Origin: Oryzias latipes
Lineage: Eukaryota; Chordata; Actinopteri; Beloniformes; Adrianichthyidae
DNA length: 64,000 bases
Reading direction: 5' to 3'
Assembly (NCBI RefSeq): GCF_002234675.1
Contig: NC_019868.2
Span: forward strand, 27,232,293-27,296,292
Shown here: positions 1 to 17,495 of the stretch, piece after piece
Layout of the letters: each line of letters opens with the position of its first letter
Position numbering within the stretch: the stretch's first letter is position 1
Translations under genes and position numbers: made by a program
The notes under the pieces: model-generated
Told to the model about the DNA's origin: nothing
Seen by the model: only the letters and a program-made list of their open reading frames with translations
The model's database searches: none

Positions 1-59
1 TATTCAACTGTTTTGCAACCGATATTGCAGTACAATGAAATAACACCTGGATATCTTTG

Positions 60-300
60 GAAACCTTTGTACAAGAAGTGCTATGAGACACTAAAAAAAA
101 AAACTATATTTAGGGTATCTATATTGATATCTTTATGGAATTAAATATTAAGAGCATGATAGCAATCTTGTATCATTAGTCAGGCATGATGGTGGTGTGA
201 TGGTTTGGGGCATTGCTAAATTTTTAAGAAATAGACAATTTGAGATTCTTGATGGCAGCATTAACACTTAAACACAACAAGGAAAACATAATTAGGTGAT
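60..300 (+). mobile_element. Degraded Tc1/mariner-like transposase fragment
   Basis: The stretch around 181-225 reads like the well-known Tc1-type transposase segment that encodes a His/Gly-rich turn followed by MVWG (GGCATGATGGTGG, then GTGATGGTTTGGGG). The surrounding bases have no open frame and are AT-rich, so this is a short decayed remnant. No terminal repeats are visible. A chance match over about 40 bases is the alternative. Confidence 0.35.
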
Positions 301-473
301 GAGATGATCTGTCCAAATATTAGTGATCTGCCCAAATATAAGTAAAGAGCATTTCTTTTTTCTACCAGGAGTGGAATTTGAACCCAATGTCGATTGCACA
401 TAGTGCAATCGATATTGCAATACATTGAATATGGATATGGCTAGGAAGTGGGCGGGGCTAACGTCTGAAACAG

Positions 474-556
474 TGACATCATCAGTGACATCATCAGGTG
501 ACCTCAACTGACATCATTTAATGTCAGTTGATATCAAGTGACATCAAATGACATCA
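474..556 (+). promoter_or_regulatory. Cluster of CRE/AP-1-like octamers upstream of the repetitive gene
   Basis: Five copies of TGACATCA (474-481, 486-493, 509-516, 539-546, 549-556) and one TGACCTCA (499-506) occur in 83 bases, all on the same strand. TGACATCA differs by one base from the CRE palindrome TGACGTCA bound by CREB/ATF factors; the difference is the change expected from CpG deamination. The cluster ends 13 bases before a TATA box, and a GC-box (GGGCGGGGC, about 450-458) lies just upstream. A promoter role is inference. Confidence 0.5.
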
Positions 557-568
557 TCAGTCACAGCT

Positions 569-577
569 TATAAATAG
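569..577 (+). promoter_or_regulatory. TATA box of the repetitive gene
   Basis: TATAAATAG lies 83 bases upstream of the ATG at 660 and directly after the CRE-like cluster. The spacing would put the transcription start near 600, giving a leader of about 60 bases without an intron. No other TATA-like element is this well placed. Confidence 0.55.
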
Positions 578-659
578 ACGCCAGGAACAACAGAAAGCAT
601 AGGTAGAGAGAAAAGACATCGGAATTTACATTTTGAAAGTTACGGAGTACGTTTGAAAC

Positions 660-3600
660 ATGACCTCAAAAGTGCAAACTAAGACCCAAATAGGAAAGAT
701 GATTGAAAATAATCACAATTTATGCCAGGGTTTAGAGCCTGATAAAGGGTTGATACTTGAAACCAGGTTACTGCGTGAAATTCACAAGAACCTAGAAATG
801 CAAGAAAACGATGCGTTAAAATTAAACAAACAATACGAGAAGGACATGAAAAATATTCAAAAGATTCTGGTCGAGCAGAAAGATTTAAAAGAAATGTGTG
901 AAGTGAAGGAAGACAAAATAAAACAGCTGAAGAAAATGATGGAAATGCATTGTAGATCAATCAAATCGTTGAAATTGAAACTGTGGGATCATGAAACTCT
1001 GGAAAATCAACTCAAACTCTTACAACACGAAGAAAAAATGTTGACAGAGAGAAACAGGAAACTGGAAAAAGAGATTTTCAGACTTCGTAGCACTTTTTAT
1101 AAACAAACAATATTGTTGAACACAATCAAAAAAGAGGAGATTTTTGTCCAAAACTTAAATCAGGAAACAACAAATTATCAACAACAGCTGAAGGAATTGC
1201 AAGATGCTATTCAGCAGAAAGGTTTAAGAGGAGAATCACCTGACCACACAGCAAAGGCGATGATCTTCCAGCATAAGTTTAATTCCAAGAAGGACATGAT
1301 CCACTACAAAGTCACGTCAAAGAAAAGAGTGGAAGAAGAACGCGAGGATAAAAACCGAGAATTAGAGAACAAGTTGGACCAAGAACGTAACTTGGAGATC
1401 AGCAGACTCAAAAAGGAAAATCAAGCTTTAATGGAAAATCTTCAAATGTTACAAACTGCTGAAAAGATGAAGAAGAAGGCTGAAAAAGACAGTGAGCTGC
1501 ATGCTTTGATGAGAGAAAATCGTCTCCTTAAAAACAGTATCCATCAAACTCAAGCTCAAATTAACAAAGAAGAGTTTGAACAGACCTGCCCTGATGAGGG
1601 GAGAGCTGTGCACCTTAAAAAAGGCTCTTCTCTTTTGTCAAAAGTACCTCGACGTCTTTCCACAAATCTCCAGAAATTTAAAGTTGACATGAAAAAGCAC
1701 ACAGGGAAAAAAGCAAAAGCTGCTCGGAGAGAGGACGACTACAAAATGGAAGATGACAGGTGCACTGATGGTAGAGTATCTCAGAGTCCCAAACATGTCA
1801 AGGGTTCTTCACCAAACCGTCAATTGGACTCAGAAAGCACAGCAAATTCCTTAAGTGACGGCTCACTTCAGGAGAAATCCTTAAAATGCACGTCGGACAA
1901 AACTAACAAAACAGAGTTTGAACAGACCTGCCCTGATGAGGGGAGAGCTGTGCACCTTAAAAAAGGCTCTTCTGTTTTCTCAAAAGTACCTCAACGTCTT
2001 TCTACAAATCTCCAGAAATTTAAAGTTGACATGAAAAAGCACACAGGGAAAAAAGCAAAAGCTGCTCGGAGAGAGGACGACTACAAAATGGAAGATGATA
2101 GGTGCACTGATGATAGAGTATCTCAGAGTCCCAGACATTTCAAGGGTTCCTCACAAAAGGGTCCATCCTCAGGGGACGACTCACCTCAGGAAGAATCCTT
2201 TACAAGCACGTCAGTCAACGATTCATCAGAGGGGAAACAAGAAATTCAGGACCCATCGGAAGAGGAAAGCTATAGTGAGGACTCACAGGAAGATGAGAGG
2301 TCTACAGGCACTTCAGATGATGTCTGTAAATTGGAAACTGAATCAGAAGAAACAGAAGACAGTGAGAAATATGACAGCTCATCGCAGGAAGAACAAGAGG
2401 AAAGCTATAGTGAGGACTCACAGGAAGATGAGAGGTCTACAGCCACTTTAGATGATGTCTCTGATTTGAAAACTGATTCAGAAGAAACACAAGACAGTGA
2501 GAAATATGACAGCTCAGTGGAGGAAGAACAAGAGGAAAGCTGGGAAACTTACAGTGAAGACTCTCAGGAACCATCAGATGTTCCAAATAGCTGGGATGAG
2601 AGTTCAAGTGAGGAATCAAATCAAATCAGCCCAGCTAAACAAAAAGCAGGCATGAAAACGGAGGTTTCACCAAAGAGCCCCCAGAAGGGTGTCAAGGAAA
2701 ACTCTGGGAAGCAAAACAAAGGTTCACCTCAAGATTTATCGCCTAAAGACAACAAAGGGAGAACTGTCTCAGCCAACATTTCACATCAAAAGCTACCATC
2801 CACACCACATAAAGACACCAAGATGACTGTGGATACTGCAAAGCTAACCAAAACATGTGACAGTGCAAAACAAGACTTGATTCCCAAAGTATACCAAGCT
2901 AAACCGGTCAAAAACACATCAGATGATCCAAATAGCTGGGATGAGAGTTCAAGTGAGGAATCAAATCAAATCAGCCCAGCTAAACAAAAAGCAGGCATCA
3001 AAACGGAGGTTTTACCAAGGAGCCCCCTGAAGGGTGTCAAGGAAAACTCTGGGAAGCAAAACAAAGGTTCACCTCAAGAGTTAGCCCCTCAAAAGGGACC
3101 ATCCACACCACATAAAGACACCAAACTGACTGCGGGGAAGGCTGTCAAGGAAAACAACTCAGTGAGGCAAAACAAAGATAAAAATGATACAAGTTTATTA
3201 GATGCTATGAACGAGCTTCTTTTAGATTTGGATGGACCTCCCTCACCTCATAAAGACACCAAGATGACTGTGGATACTGCAAAGCCAACCCCAAAATGTA
3301 ATGCTGCAAAGGAAGAATTGGGCTCCAAAGACTGCAGCCCATATGTAGCATTTAAGGAAAACCCAATTAAAGTCAAGCTACCAAAAAACACGTCCGATGA
3401 CTTGAATAGATGTGATAACAAGAGCTTCCTTAAGGACACCAATGATAAGACCTCTATGAGTCAAAACAAAGGTTTAGCTCAAAAAGTTAAAAACAAGGAC
3501 ATTTTGGTAGATTCTCTTGACGAGTTTCTTTTAGATTTGGATGGACCTCCCACACAGAACAAGAACTCTATGAGTCAAAACAAAGGTTTAGCTCAAGACC

Positions 3601-4181
3601 GGGAACCTCAAGTGCATAAAAGGGACAACTTTTGGGACATGATTTCAACTCAGAAGGGACAGTCCACATCAAAGCAAATGGAGTCTGATAAGCAAAATTC
3701 AAATGATATCATGGCTACAGGTATAAAACATGAAGTGATCAAGAGCTTCCTTAAGGATACCAACGAAAAGTCCTCTATGAGTCAAAACAAAGGTTTAGCT
3801 CAAGACCGGGAACCTCAAGTGCATAAAAGGGACAACTTTTGGGACATGATTTCAACTCAGAAGGGACAGTCCACATCAAAGCAAATGGAGCCTCTTAAGC
3901 AAAATTCAAATGATATCATGGCTACAGGTATAAAACATGAAGTGATCAAGAGCTTCCTTAAGGACACCAACGAGAAGACCTCTATGAGTCAAAACAAAGG
4001 TTTAGCTCAAGACCGGGAACCTCAAGTGCATAAAAGGGACAACTTTTGGGACATGATTTCTACTCGGCCCCGCCCAGACACATCTTCCAATGCACCATCC
4101 ACACCACGTAAACTCACACAGGAAGAAAAGAACCTCCAGATGGCAAAACGTCTAAAAGAGGAATTGTTCTCCAACTGCTAA
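660..4181 (+). CDS. Intronless repetitive coiled-coil protein, family not recognised
   Basis: A single uninterrupted frame of 1173 codons. Residues 1 to about 300 are rich in Lys, Glu, Gln and Leu with heptad-like spacing, so a coiled coil is expected. The remaining 870 residues are built from four different in-frame repeats: an 80-residue unit (residues 305-384 and 419-498), a Ser/Asp/Glu-rich 45-residue unit (from 535 and 580), a unit starting NSWDESSSEESNQ (from about 642 and 757), and a 69-residue unit containing RDNFWDMIS (from 970, 1039 and 1108, the last partial). The acidic Ser stretches look like casein kinase 2 targets. No signal peptide or membrane segment is seen. The ATG at 660 follows the TATA box and is the first in the frame. 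The absence of introns in a fish gene this long suggests a retrocopy or a gene born in place; a CCDC-type structural or germ-line protein is possible. I assign no function. Confidence 0.7.
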   Translation: MTSKVQTKTQIGKMIENNHNLCQGLEPDKGLILETRLLREIHKNLEMQENDALKLNKQYEKDMKNIQKILVEQKDLKEMCEVKEDKIKQLKKMMEMHCRSIKSLKLKLWDHETLENQLKLLQHEEKMLTERNRKLEKEIFRLRSTFYKQTILLNTIKKEEIFVQNLNQETTNYQQQLKELQDAIQQKGLRGESPDHTAKAMIFQHKFNSKKDMIHYKVTSKKRVEEEREDKNRELENKLDQERNLEISRLKKENQALMENLQMLQTAEKMKKKAEKDSELHALMRENRLLKNSIHQTQAQINKEEFEQTCPDEGRAVHLKKGSSLLSKVPRRLSTNLQKFKVDMKKHTGKKAKAARREDDYKMEDDRCTDGRVSQSPKHVKGSSPNRQLDSESTANSLSDGSLQEKSLKCTSDKTNKTEFEQTCPDEGRAVHLKKGSSVFSKVPQRLSTNLQKFKVDMKKHTGKKAKAARREDDYKMEDDRCTDDRVSQSPRHFKGSSQKGPSSGDDSPQEESFTSTSVNDSSEGKQEIQDPSEEESYSEDSQEDERSTGTSDDVCKLETESEETEDSEKYDSSSQEEQEESYSEDSQEDERSTATLDDVSDLKTDSEETQDSEKYDSSVEEEQEESWETYSEDSQEPSDVPNSWDESSSEESNQISPAKQKAGMKTEVSPKSPQKGVKENSGKQNKGSPQDLSPKDNKGRTVSANISHQKLPSTPHKDTKMTVDTAKLTKTCDSAKQDLIPKVYQAKPVKNTSDDPNSWDESSSEESNQISPAKQKAGIKTEVLPRSPLKGVKENSGKQNKGSPQELAPQKGPSTPHKDTKLTAGKAVKENNSVRQNKDKNDTSLLDAMNELLLDLDGPPSPHKDTKMTVDTAKPTPKCNAAKEELGSKDCSPYVAFKENPIKVKLPKNTSDDLNRCDNKSFLKDTNDKTSMSQNKGLAQKVKNKDILVDSLDEFLLDLDGPPTQNKNSMSQNKGLAQDREPQVHKRDNFWDMISTQKGQSTSKQMESDKQNSNDIMATGIKHEVIKSFLKDTNEKSSMSQNKGLAQDREPQVHKRDNFWDMISTQKGQSTSKQMEPLKQNSNDIMATGIKHEVIKSFLKDTNEKTSMSQNKGLAQDREPQVHKRDNFWDMISTRPRPDTSSNAPSTPRKLTQEEKNLQMAKRLKEELFSNC
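1572..2153 (+). repeat. Two copies of an 80-codon in-frame repeat
   Basis: Copies at 1572-1811 and 1914-2153 are offset by 342 bases (114 codons) and nearly identical in DNA. Each encodes a Cys-containing start (EFEQTCPDEGRAVHLKKGSS) and then a basic Lys/Arg-rich stretch. The basic charge contrasts with the acidic repeats that follow. Confidence 0.9.
2262..2531 (+). repeat. Tandem 135-base (45-codon) acidic repeat
   Basis: Two adjacent units begin at 2262 and 2397 and encode SYSEDSQEDERST followed by a Glu/Ser-rich spacer. A further degenerate start (ETYSEDSQEP) follows near 2545. The unit length is a multiple of three. Confidence 0.85.
2583..3080 (+). repeat. Two copies of a 50-codon repeat, 345 bases apart
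   Basis: Copies start at 2583 and 2928 and encode PNSWDESSSEESNQISPAKQ followed by a Lys/Gly/Gln-rich stretch ending near GKQNKGSPQ. The offset is 115 codons. Short pieces of the same block (SPHKDTKMT) recur later in the frame. Confidence 0.85.
3567..4059 (+). repeat. Tandem 207-base (69-codon) repeat, 2.4 units
   Basis: Units start at 3567, 3774 and 3981, exactly 207 bases apart, and are almost identical. Each holds SMSQNKGLAQ, then RDNFWDMIST, then KSFLKDTN. A partial extra start is at 3453. The near identity points to recent unequal exchange or gene conversion. Confidence 0.9.
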
Positions 4182-4985
4182 AGCTCATGTGTCCAACAGG
4201 ATATCAGAGAGAGTCATACTGAAGTCATGCCAAGGTTTGGTTGATTCTGCCAATGACATTCCTTTGGATGAGAATAGATGCACACAGAAAAAGACACCAA
4301 AGAAAATGCAGCAACTGCAAGGCAGATCAAAAAAGGGAAACCTCTGAAAAGAAACATTTTCAGTTCAAGTGAATGCTGGAGCTACAACTCATCCTCTGGA
4401 TAGGCCATCAGAGTTTGCAGGCCGAGTTTGTCTGTTATATAGACATTTTTAGTTTTTTTATTGTGTTTAATGTTTTTGAAATTCAAGTTTTTATGTTTTT
4501 ATTTATTTATTTATATTTATTTAGGGTCAGGGCTTAGATGTAGGATTTATAAAAGGTTTTTTTTTTATTATGATTAACTTAATGTAAAGCACTTTATTTA
4601 AAATTTTCAATATATTTATGTTTATTACCTTCACGTTTTTACTGTGTTTTTATTTACTTGTTAGGGTTGGGGTCAGGGCTTAGATGTAGGATTTATAGAT
4701 TATGTTTAGCTTAATGCAAAGCACTTTATTCAATTTTTTTATTGTGTTTTATGTTTTTTATCTTTTAATTTTTTTACTGTTTTTTTATTCACTTGTTAAG
4801 ATAAGGGTTTGCTTTAGGGTTTTTTATTTGTTTATTTTATTACTTACAAACAGTTAATTAATCAGAATAAAAAAACACAATTAAGAAACCAGGAATCTTA
4901 AAAGAAAAAGTCTAATTTTAAAATGTAAATAAATAGATTTAGCTTATAACAAATAAATAAATAAGTAAATAAAATAAATAAATAA

Positions 4986-5016
<31 letters not shown>

Positions 5017-5381
5017 TAAGCGCGATTGGTGCGTTAGTCACAGCTGGAATTCCTTCACTACTCACTACATTGTGCACTATAAGTTCACTAAAAATTTCCC
5101 AGAAGACTCTGCGAAAAACCAGTGTGCATCGAAGCTCACTAAACCAGCTACTAAAGACCACAATGCATTTCATTTAAACAATTTTAAAAAAAATGATTTA
5201 ACTTATTTTTCTTTCATATACCAACCAAGTTTTTGTCATCAGAACACAGTAAACTCTTTAATAGTCTTTATAAATGCTCATTTTCATTACATTTGTACTC
5301 CCTGGTCATATTTGCCGTTTACATTCAAAGTAAATGTAAACAAAGTAGCAAGTATGGTGTCAGAATTGCTTTTATACTCCT
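4182..5381. other. Gene-free AT-rich stretch with a 146-base tandem repeat
   Basis: After the stop codon the sequence keeps some coding-like composition to about 4400 and then becomes very AT-rich. The segment GGTCAGGGCTTAGATGTAGG occurs at 4525 and again at 4671 within a tandem unit of about 146 bases (roughly 4440-4830), with a third decayed unit near 4810. A simple AAATA-type repeat fills 4950-5015. No gene is seen. Confidence 0.6.
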
Positions 5382-6123
5382 GGGGGGTATTCCAGAAAGC
5401 AGGTTATGATAGTTACCACGGTAAGTTTGAGGCTAAGGAAGCGGATAACATCGGCTTTCGGGTCCAGAAATGGAGGCATGTTTCAGGGTATGTCAAGTTG
5501 CCATGGCAACTCATGCTCTGAACATAACCTGGTCTGGAGCAGGTTGGAAAAACATTTAATTGAATTGGAGTAATATGACATTTAGATATATAAATATGTA
5601 AATTTGAGTTGGGTAGACGTGAGAAATTAGGTTGAATAAATTTAACCCAATTACTTGTCACCAAAGAAGTAATTCATTTAAGTTGGCAAAGTTGGATAAT
5701 ATATATATATATATGTCACAATTAAAATAGAAATAAGATAGAAAGTCTTGCGTTTACTTTGTTCTTTTTCTCCAAGCAGAAACTATTTTGCTGATGATGC
5801 AGCAGTGTTACTTTTTTGATGGACATATGACCTTCATACGCCATCATTAAAATCTCAGACTCCGTCTAAATGAAGTATGGCGCTCTTTTTTTCTCCACGC
5901 GTTTCCACGGTGACTCAGGATATGGGTGATCCATTGAGAATGTCATTATGTATCTGCTGTGCACGTGCATTAACCCAGGGTTACCAAGTCGAGCGTAATT
6001 ACGCCAACTCATATCCGGTCTTTAGGAACCGACATACCCAGAGTAAGCAAGTTCAGGCAGATTTCAGCCAGAGTTCAGGCTTAAAGTCAGGGTAGTTTAA
6101 ACATGCTTTCTGGAATACCCCCC
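5382..6123. mobile_element. 742-base non-autonomous element with perfect 20-base terminal inverted repeats
   Basis: The left end at 5382-5401 (GGGGGGTATTCCAGAAAGCA) is matched exactly, inverted, at 6104-6123. The interior has no credible coding frame. A target-site duplication is not clear; both flanks carry short C/T-rich sequence. A PIF/Harbinger-like or related DNA transposon origin is possible but I cannot fix the superfamily. A palindromic RFX-type X-box (GTTGCCATGGCAAC) sits inside at 5497-5510. Confidence 0.75.
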
Positions 6124-6425
6124 TGGAATACCCTCCCAGGACACCAATTGGGATTTTTTAGTATTCAGGGAGGGAATTCATACATAGCCTCAAAATCGCC
6201 ACCCACCTTCATGTCACAGCAGTGACATCATAAGCAGGAGGCAGTGTAGTTTCCTTTACAAAAAATAGATTAAAAATGCCAACAAAAAAGGAAGAGGCAT
6301 TTTTTTCCTACAGACATGTTTTAATAAAAGGAAAATCAATTATGAAAAAAAAAGGTCAATATTCTCTTGAGATGCAGGAGCTGTGGTGGAGAAAAAGACG
6401 GGACCAGACTTCTCCATGTTTGAGT

Positions 6426-6431
6426 TTTATT
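6426..6431 (-). terminator. hspa9: Candidate polyadenylation signal of hspa9
   Basis: AATAAA on the minus strand, about 700 bases past the hspa9 stop codon. The length of 3' UTR this implies is reasonable for the gene. Other signals in between cannot be excluded. Confidence 0.4.
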
Positions 6432-7129
6432 AGAAAAGACAGCAACAGTTACCGTAAACCCCGGATTTCACAGAATATAAATCCACCGCCTGCCCTCCAT
6501 CCACCCTCGTCGGAGGAGGCCAGTTTGACCAGCAGAGGGCAGCATCGTCCCTTCCATTTCTTTTTTTTTTTAATCAATCTCAGGTCTATGGGACGAGAAG
6601 CTGAGCTCCATCCTCCGGCTGTGCCAGCAAGGCGTCCTAACACTCATTCTGATGCGTTCCATCGCCGCCGATGACCGAAGAGGCGCCACCACACTTTCCT
6701 GCGACTTCCTCCGCCTGGCGCACGCCGTCCGTGCAGACGTCTACCGGATGCGTTTGTAACCGGACGGTTATGAGGGAAAGTTGGTGAATTTTAGCAATGA
6801 AACTGAAAATGTCTCCACGGCCGATATGAAGCACAGCGTGCGAGAAAAAAATCCGACTCCAGACGTCAGAAGGAAAAGAGGAAATTTTTACTAACAAAGG
6901 AAATCAACAGTTTTGTAAAAATAAACACAATGCGGCCAAAATTAAATTACAGACAGACGATATATGAAGTGGACATTTATATTTTCTAGAATATTTTACT
7001 GCCAAAACACAGTAGAATAATACACTATGGAAAGAATGAGTCCGAACGGGCCCTCCCCCCGTCCCCGTCACCCTCCCCAAGCTCAAAAGTCCTCTGTTGT
7101 CACCGAGGCTCTCCAGCAAGTGCAGGAGT

Positions 7130-14927
<7,798 letters not shown>

Positions 14928-15775
14928 TTTTTTTCCAAACGAGCTAACTTGCTAACAAATTTGATAAAAACGTCAGGAGCGTCCTACGTAAAACTTCACA
15001 ACTACCGAGACGCAAAGACAAGATCCAAAAAGCCTTTCTTTTTTTTTGTGGTTTTGGTAGACCTTTGAATGCGGCGTCCAGGAGGCTGACACCGGGACCA
15101 ACGTCCAGTTCGACTGCGAAGCGTCTTCTGGAACTATCCTACACATGTTGCACCATGCACCGCTAAAGGACCCCGCGTTTAGTCGTTCGTGTATTGCCTG
15201 AACAATTTTTCAAATTTAAATAATATTCTAGCTTTATATTTTGCACTTATACATGCATTAAAGACCAATTAAGAAATTTTGTCAAACAAACTCACTAAAT
15301 CTTCACAAATTTTATGTTAGGAGGGTGTTTCAATGTGTGGCGGGATTTTGGGCAAGAACAAGACAGACTCCTGTAGTGGACATGTGAAGGTCATGATGTA
15401 ACGGCGGGTGCTCGTATTTTCACGTTTGTTACATCAGTAGGAAGTTAAATAAACCATTGAAACTGTATGAAACTTTAACCTGACCGTTACATACTAATAT
15501 TTTGTTTGGTAGAAGTCTTTAACACATTTTAATGTTTAAATAAACTCGTCAAAATTAAAGAGGCGGTCAAGAAACATTCAAATTGGTGCAAATGTGTGCC
15601 ACTTGTGTTAAAGAGACAGCTCTTTAACTAAGGGTTTACCAGTTACAGATATAACAAAACTGTTCTTATCCCTTCTGTTAACAAAGTAAATAATGAAAAG
15701 ACTGCAAAAAATGGGATTAATTAACACAAAAAGTCGTGAAACTCAATAAAAAATCTGAAAGGACCCTCAATTTCA
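14928..15775. other. Intergenic sequence upstream of hspa9
   Basis: Contains the presumed hspa9 promoter just above 14927. There is no obvious TATA box. A two-unit heat-shock-type inverted half-site (TTCTGGAA, near 15129) is present but lacks the third unit of a full heat-shock element. The remainder to 15775 is AT-rich with no recognised feature. Confidence 0.4.
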
Positions 15776-16505
15776 ACCAACCTTTCCCTGCATCTCCTCT
15801 TTGCACAGTGCCGTCCCAAAACTTTCTGTTCCAGCTCCTTTCATGAAGGATTTTAGACCAGTACTCCAGGAAAAACACCAAAGAATAGCCCAATGTTTGG
15901 TTCTTGGTCTCAGGTGTTTTCTGCTGGTTGTGTTTTGGGTCATTAGTGTGTTGAAAGAATCCATTTGTGGGACTGGAATCAAGCTTTCAGGCACTTCTCG
16001 GCACATTGGACTCAAGAAAGCCTTGAAGGTACTGATGTTTGGTTCATCTGTGCACAACTTCTGGCACAGCATTGCAGCTTCAGTCCATATCCAAGCCTCT
16101 TCATGTTTCTTCATAGCAACAGTCTTCTTTTCTGCTTCATCCTTGCTTCTGTGTGGATGGAAGTTGATGTAGCCAAAAACATTTGAGGAATCTGCCTAAA
16201 GGCCATTTTCCTAAACACTCTGTGGCTTGTCAGTATGCACCGTGGTCAAGTTTGGCTCATTAATGTTTTCTCCTAAAAATAGTTATAGCTGTTGTCAAAG
16301 GCACATCCAGCTGCTTGGAGATGGTTTTATAGATTCCACATTTATTCTATTCTGATTTTTAATCACATGAAACAACTTTCTCCTTCCTCTTCTGTGACGC
16401 CCAGTGGTCCTACAAATGGCAAGACTGTAAGGTGTTAAAAGACTGCAAATCTGAGATGATACCTTAGTTGAAAATACCCTTATGAACTGATTCAATCCAG
16501 CCATC
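15776..16505 (-). mobile_element. Possible pogo/Tigger-like transposase relic
   Basis: On the minus strand a decayed frame over about 15773-16114 contains AMLCQKLCTDEPNISTFKAF, reminiscent of the CENP-B-type helix-turn-helix in pogo/Tigger transposases (a Leu-rich helix followed by FKAS.GWL). The key GWL-RF-RHGI part is not preserved. The stretch to 16505 has similar composition without an open frame. The assignment is weak. Confidence 0.3.
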
Positions 16506-16544
16506 TTATTTATTTATTTTTTTTACATTTTATTCTGTCAGGTT

Positions 16545-16810
16545 GTAGGGTAGTGACCTCACAGCAAGAATACATAACCAGTTTGAATCCGGGCTGGGAC
16601 ATATTCTTTATGCACGTATGGTTTCGCGCGACCATCGTTCCAAATAAAAGGCTTCATGGGTTAATTGATGACTCTCGATTGTCCCTAGGTTGTTCCTCAA
16701 TTGCTGCCTAGGGTGTAGTGTACTCTGCCTTTGCCTAACAGCAGCTGGCATTGGCTCCAGCAACCAGGTGAACCCGAAAGGGATTAAGCATGTTTGGAAA
16801 ATGCATGGAT
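16545..16810 (+). mobile_element. Degraded dispersed fish SINE/LINE-tail element
   Basis: The order GGGTTAATTGATGACTC, TTGTCCCTAGG, GCAGCTGGCATTGGCTCCAG, then AACCCGAAAGGGATTAAGC matches a very common teleost interspersed repeat whose 3' end reads into a GGATGGATG tail. Here it is diverged and lacks the simple-repeat tail. Confidence 0.6.
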
Positions 16811-17258
16811 GCAAAACGATTCTATCTGCTTTTCATGGATTGAATTTCTGTAAGTTCTCATTCATTATTTCTATCAAGTAACAAACTGTAATTTTCAGGC
16901 AGGGTCTTATTTTTCTTTCAATTTGCCACCAGTCAGCATGACATAAGCAGTTTTCACTCTGCCAAAAATAAAAAATAAGAATCTTGTTTGCAGCTAGATC
17001 CAGATTTCTTTTTTAATTATTAGCACAATGCAATATGTGAAAACAGAACACAACTTTTGATTCTAAAATTTGCTAATTATATAGTAATTACATTAGCTGG
17101 AACTTTGATGAGCAAGTCAATGTTGTCTTTTTATGAAACAAAATGTAATCTCTAAACATTTTAACTTTTAGTCCATGAAATGTGCACATTATCTACCAGT
17201 TTACCCATATTTCTGTGATAAAGGTGAACACCAGCTGACTTTTAAACTTTCCCAGAAA

Positions 17259-17268
17259 TCTCGCGAGA
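17259..17268. promoter_or_regulatory. TCTCGCGAGA palindrome upstream of rab33b
   Basis: A perfect 10-base palindrome known as a vertebrate core-promoter motif of housekeeping genes (linked to ZBTB33/Kaiso). It is 228 bases before the rab33b ATG, ahead of the GC-rich leader (17400-17495). No TATA box is seen, so a CpG-type promoter is likely. Confidence 0.5.
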
Positions 17269-17495
17269 AGAGACTTCATAAAATTGCTGTACGTGGCGTC
17301 TCGGCAGGTTTACTGAGTAGACTTCAATGAATCTGGAAGATAGTACATTTTTTGGTGTTTTATTTTCGTGAGATTTCCATGTTAGAATTTGGTTGAGAGC
17401 ATGGTTATCCTCCAGCTCCCCGCGGAGGGGCAGCCTTAGCGCCGCTGAGGCCTCCTCCTCTTCCGCTGCTGACCAGCGCCCACAGGCGGACTGTC

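Noticed and set aside
2095-2451. 118-codon open frame within the repetitive gene
   Set aside because: Out-of-frame shadow created by the in-frame repeats of the 660-4181 gene.
15120-15140. Heat-shock element upstream of hspa9
   Set aside because: Only two half-sites (TTCTGGAA) at correct spacing; a functional element needs three or more.
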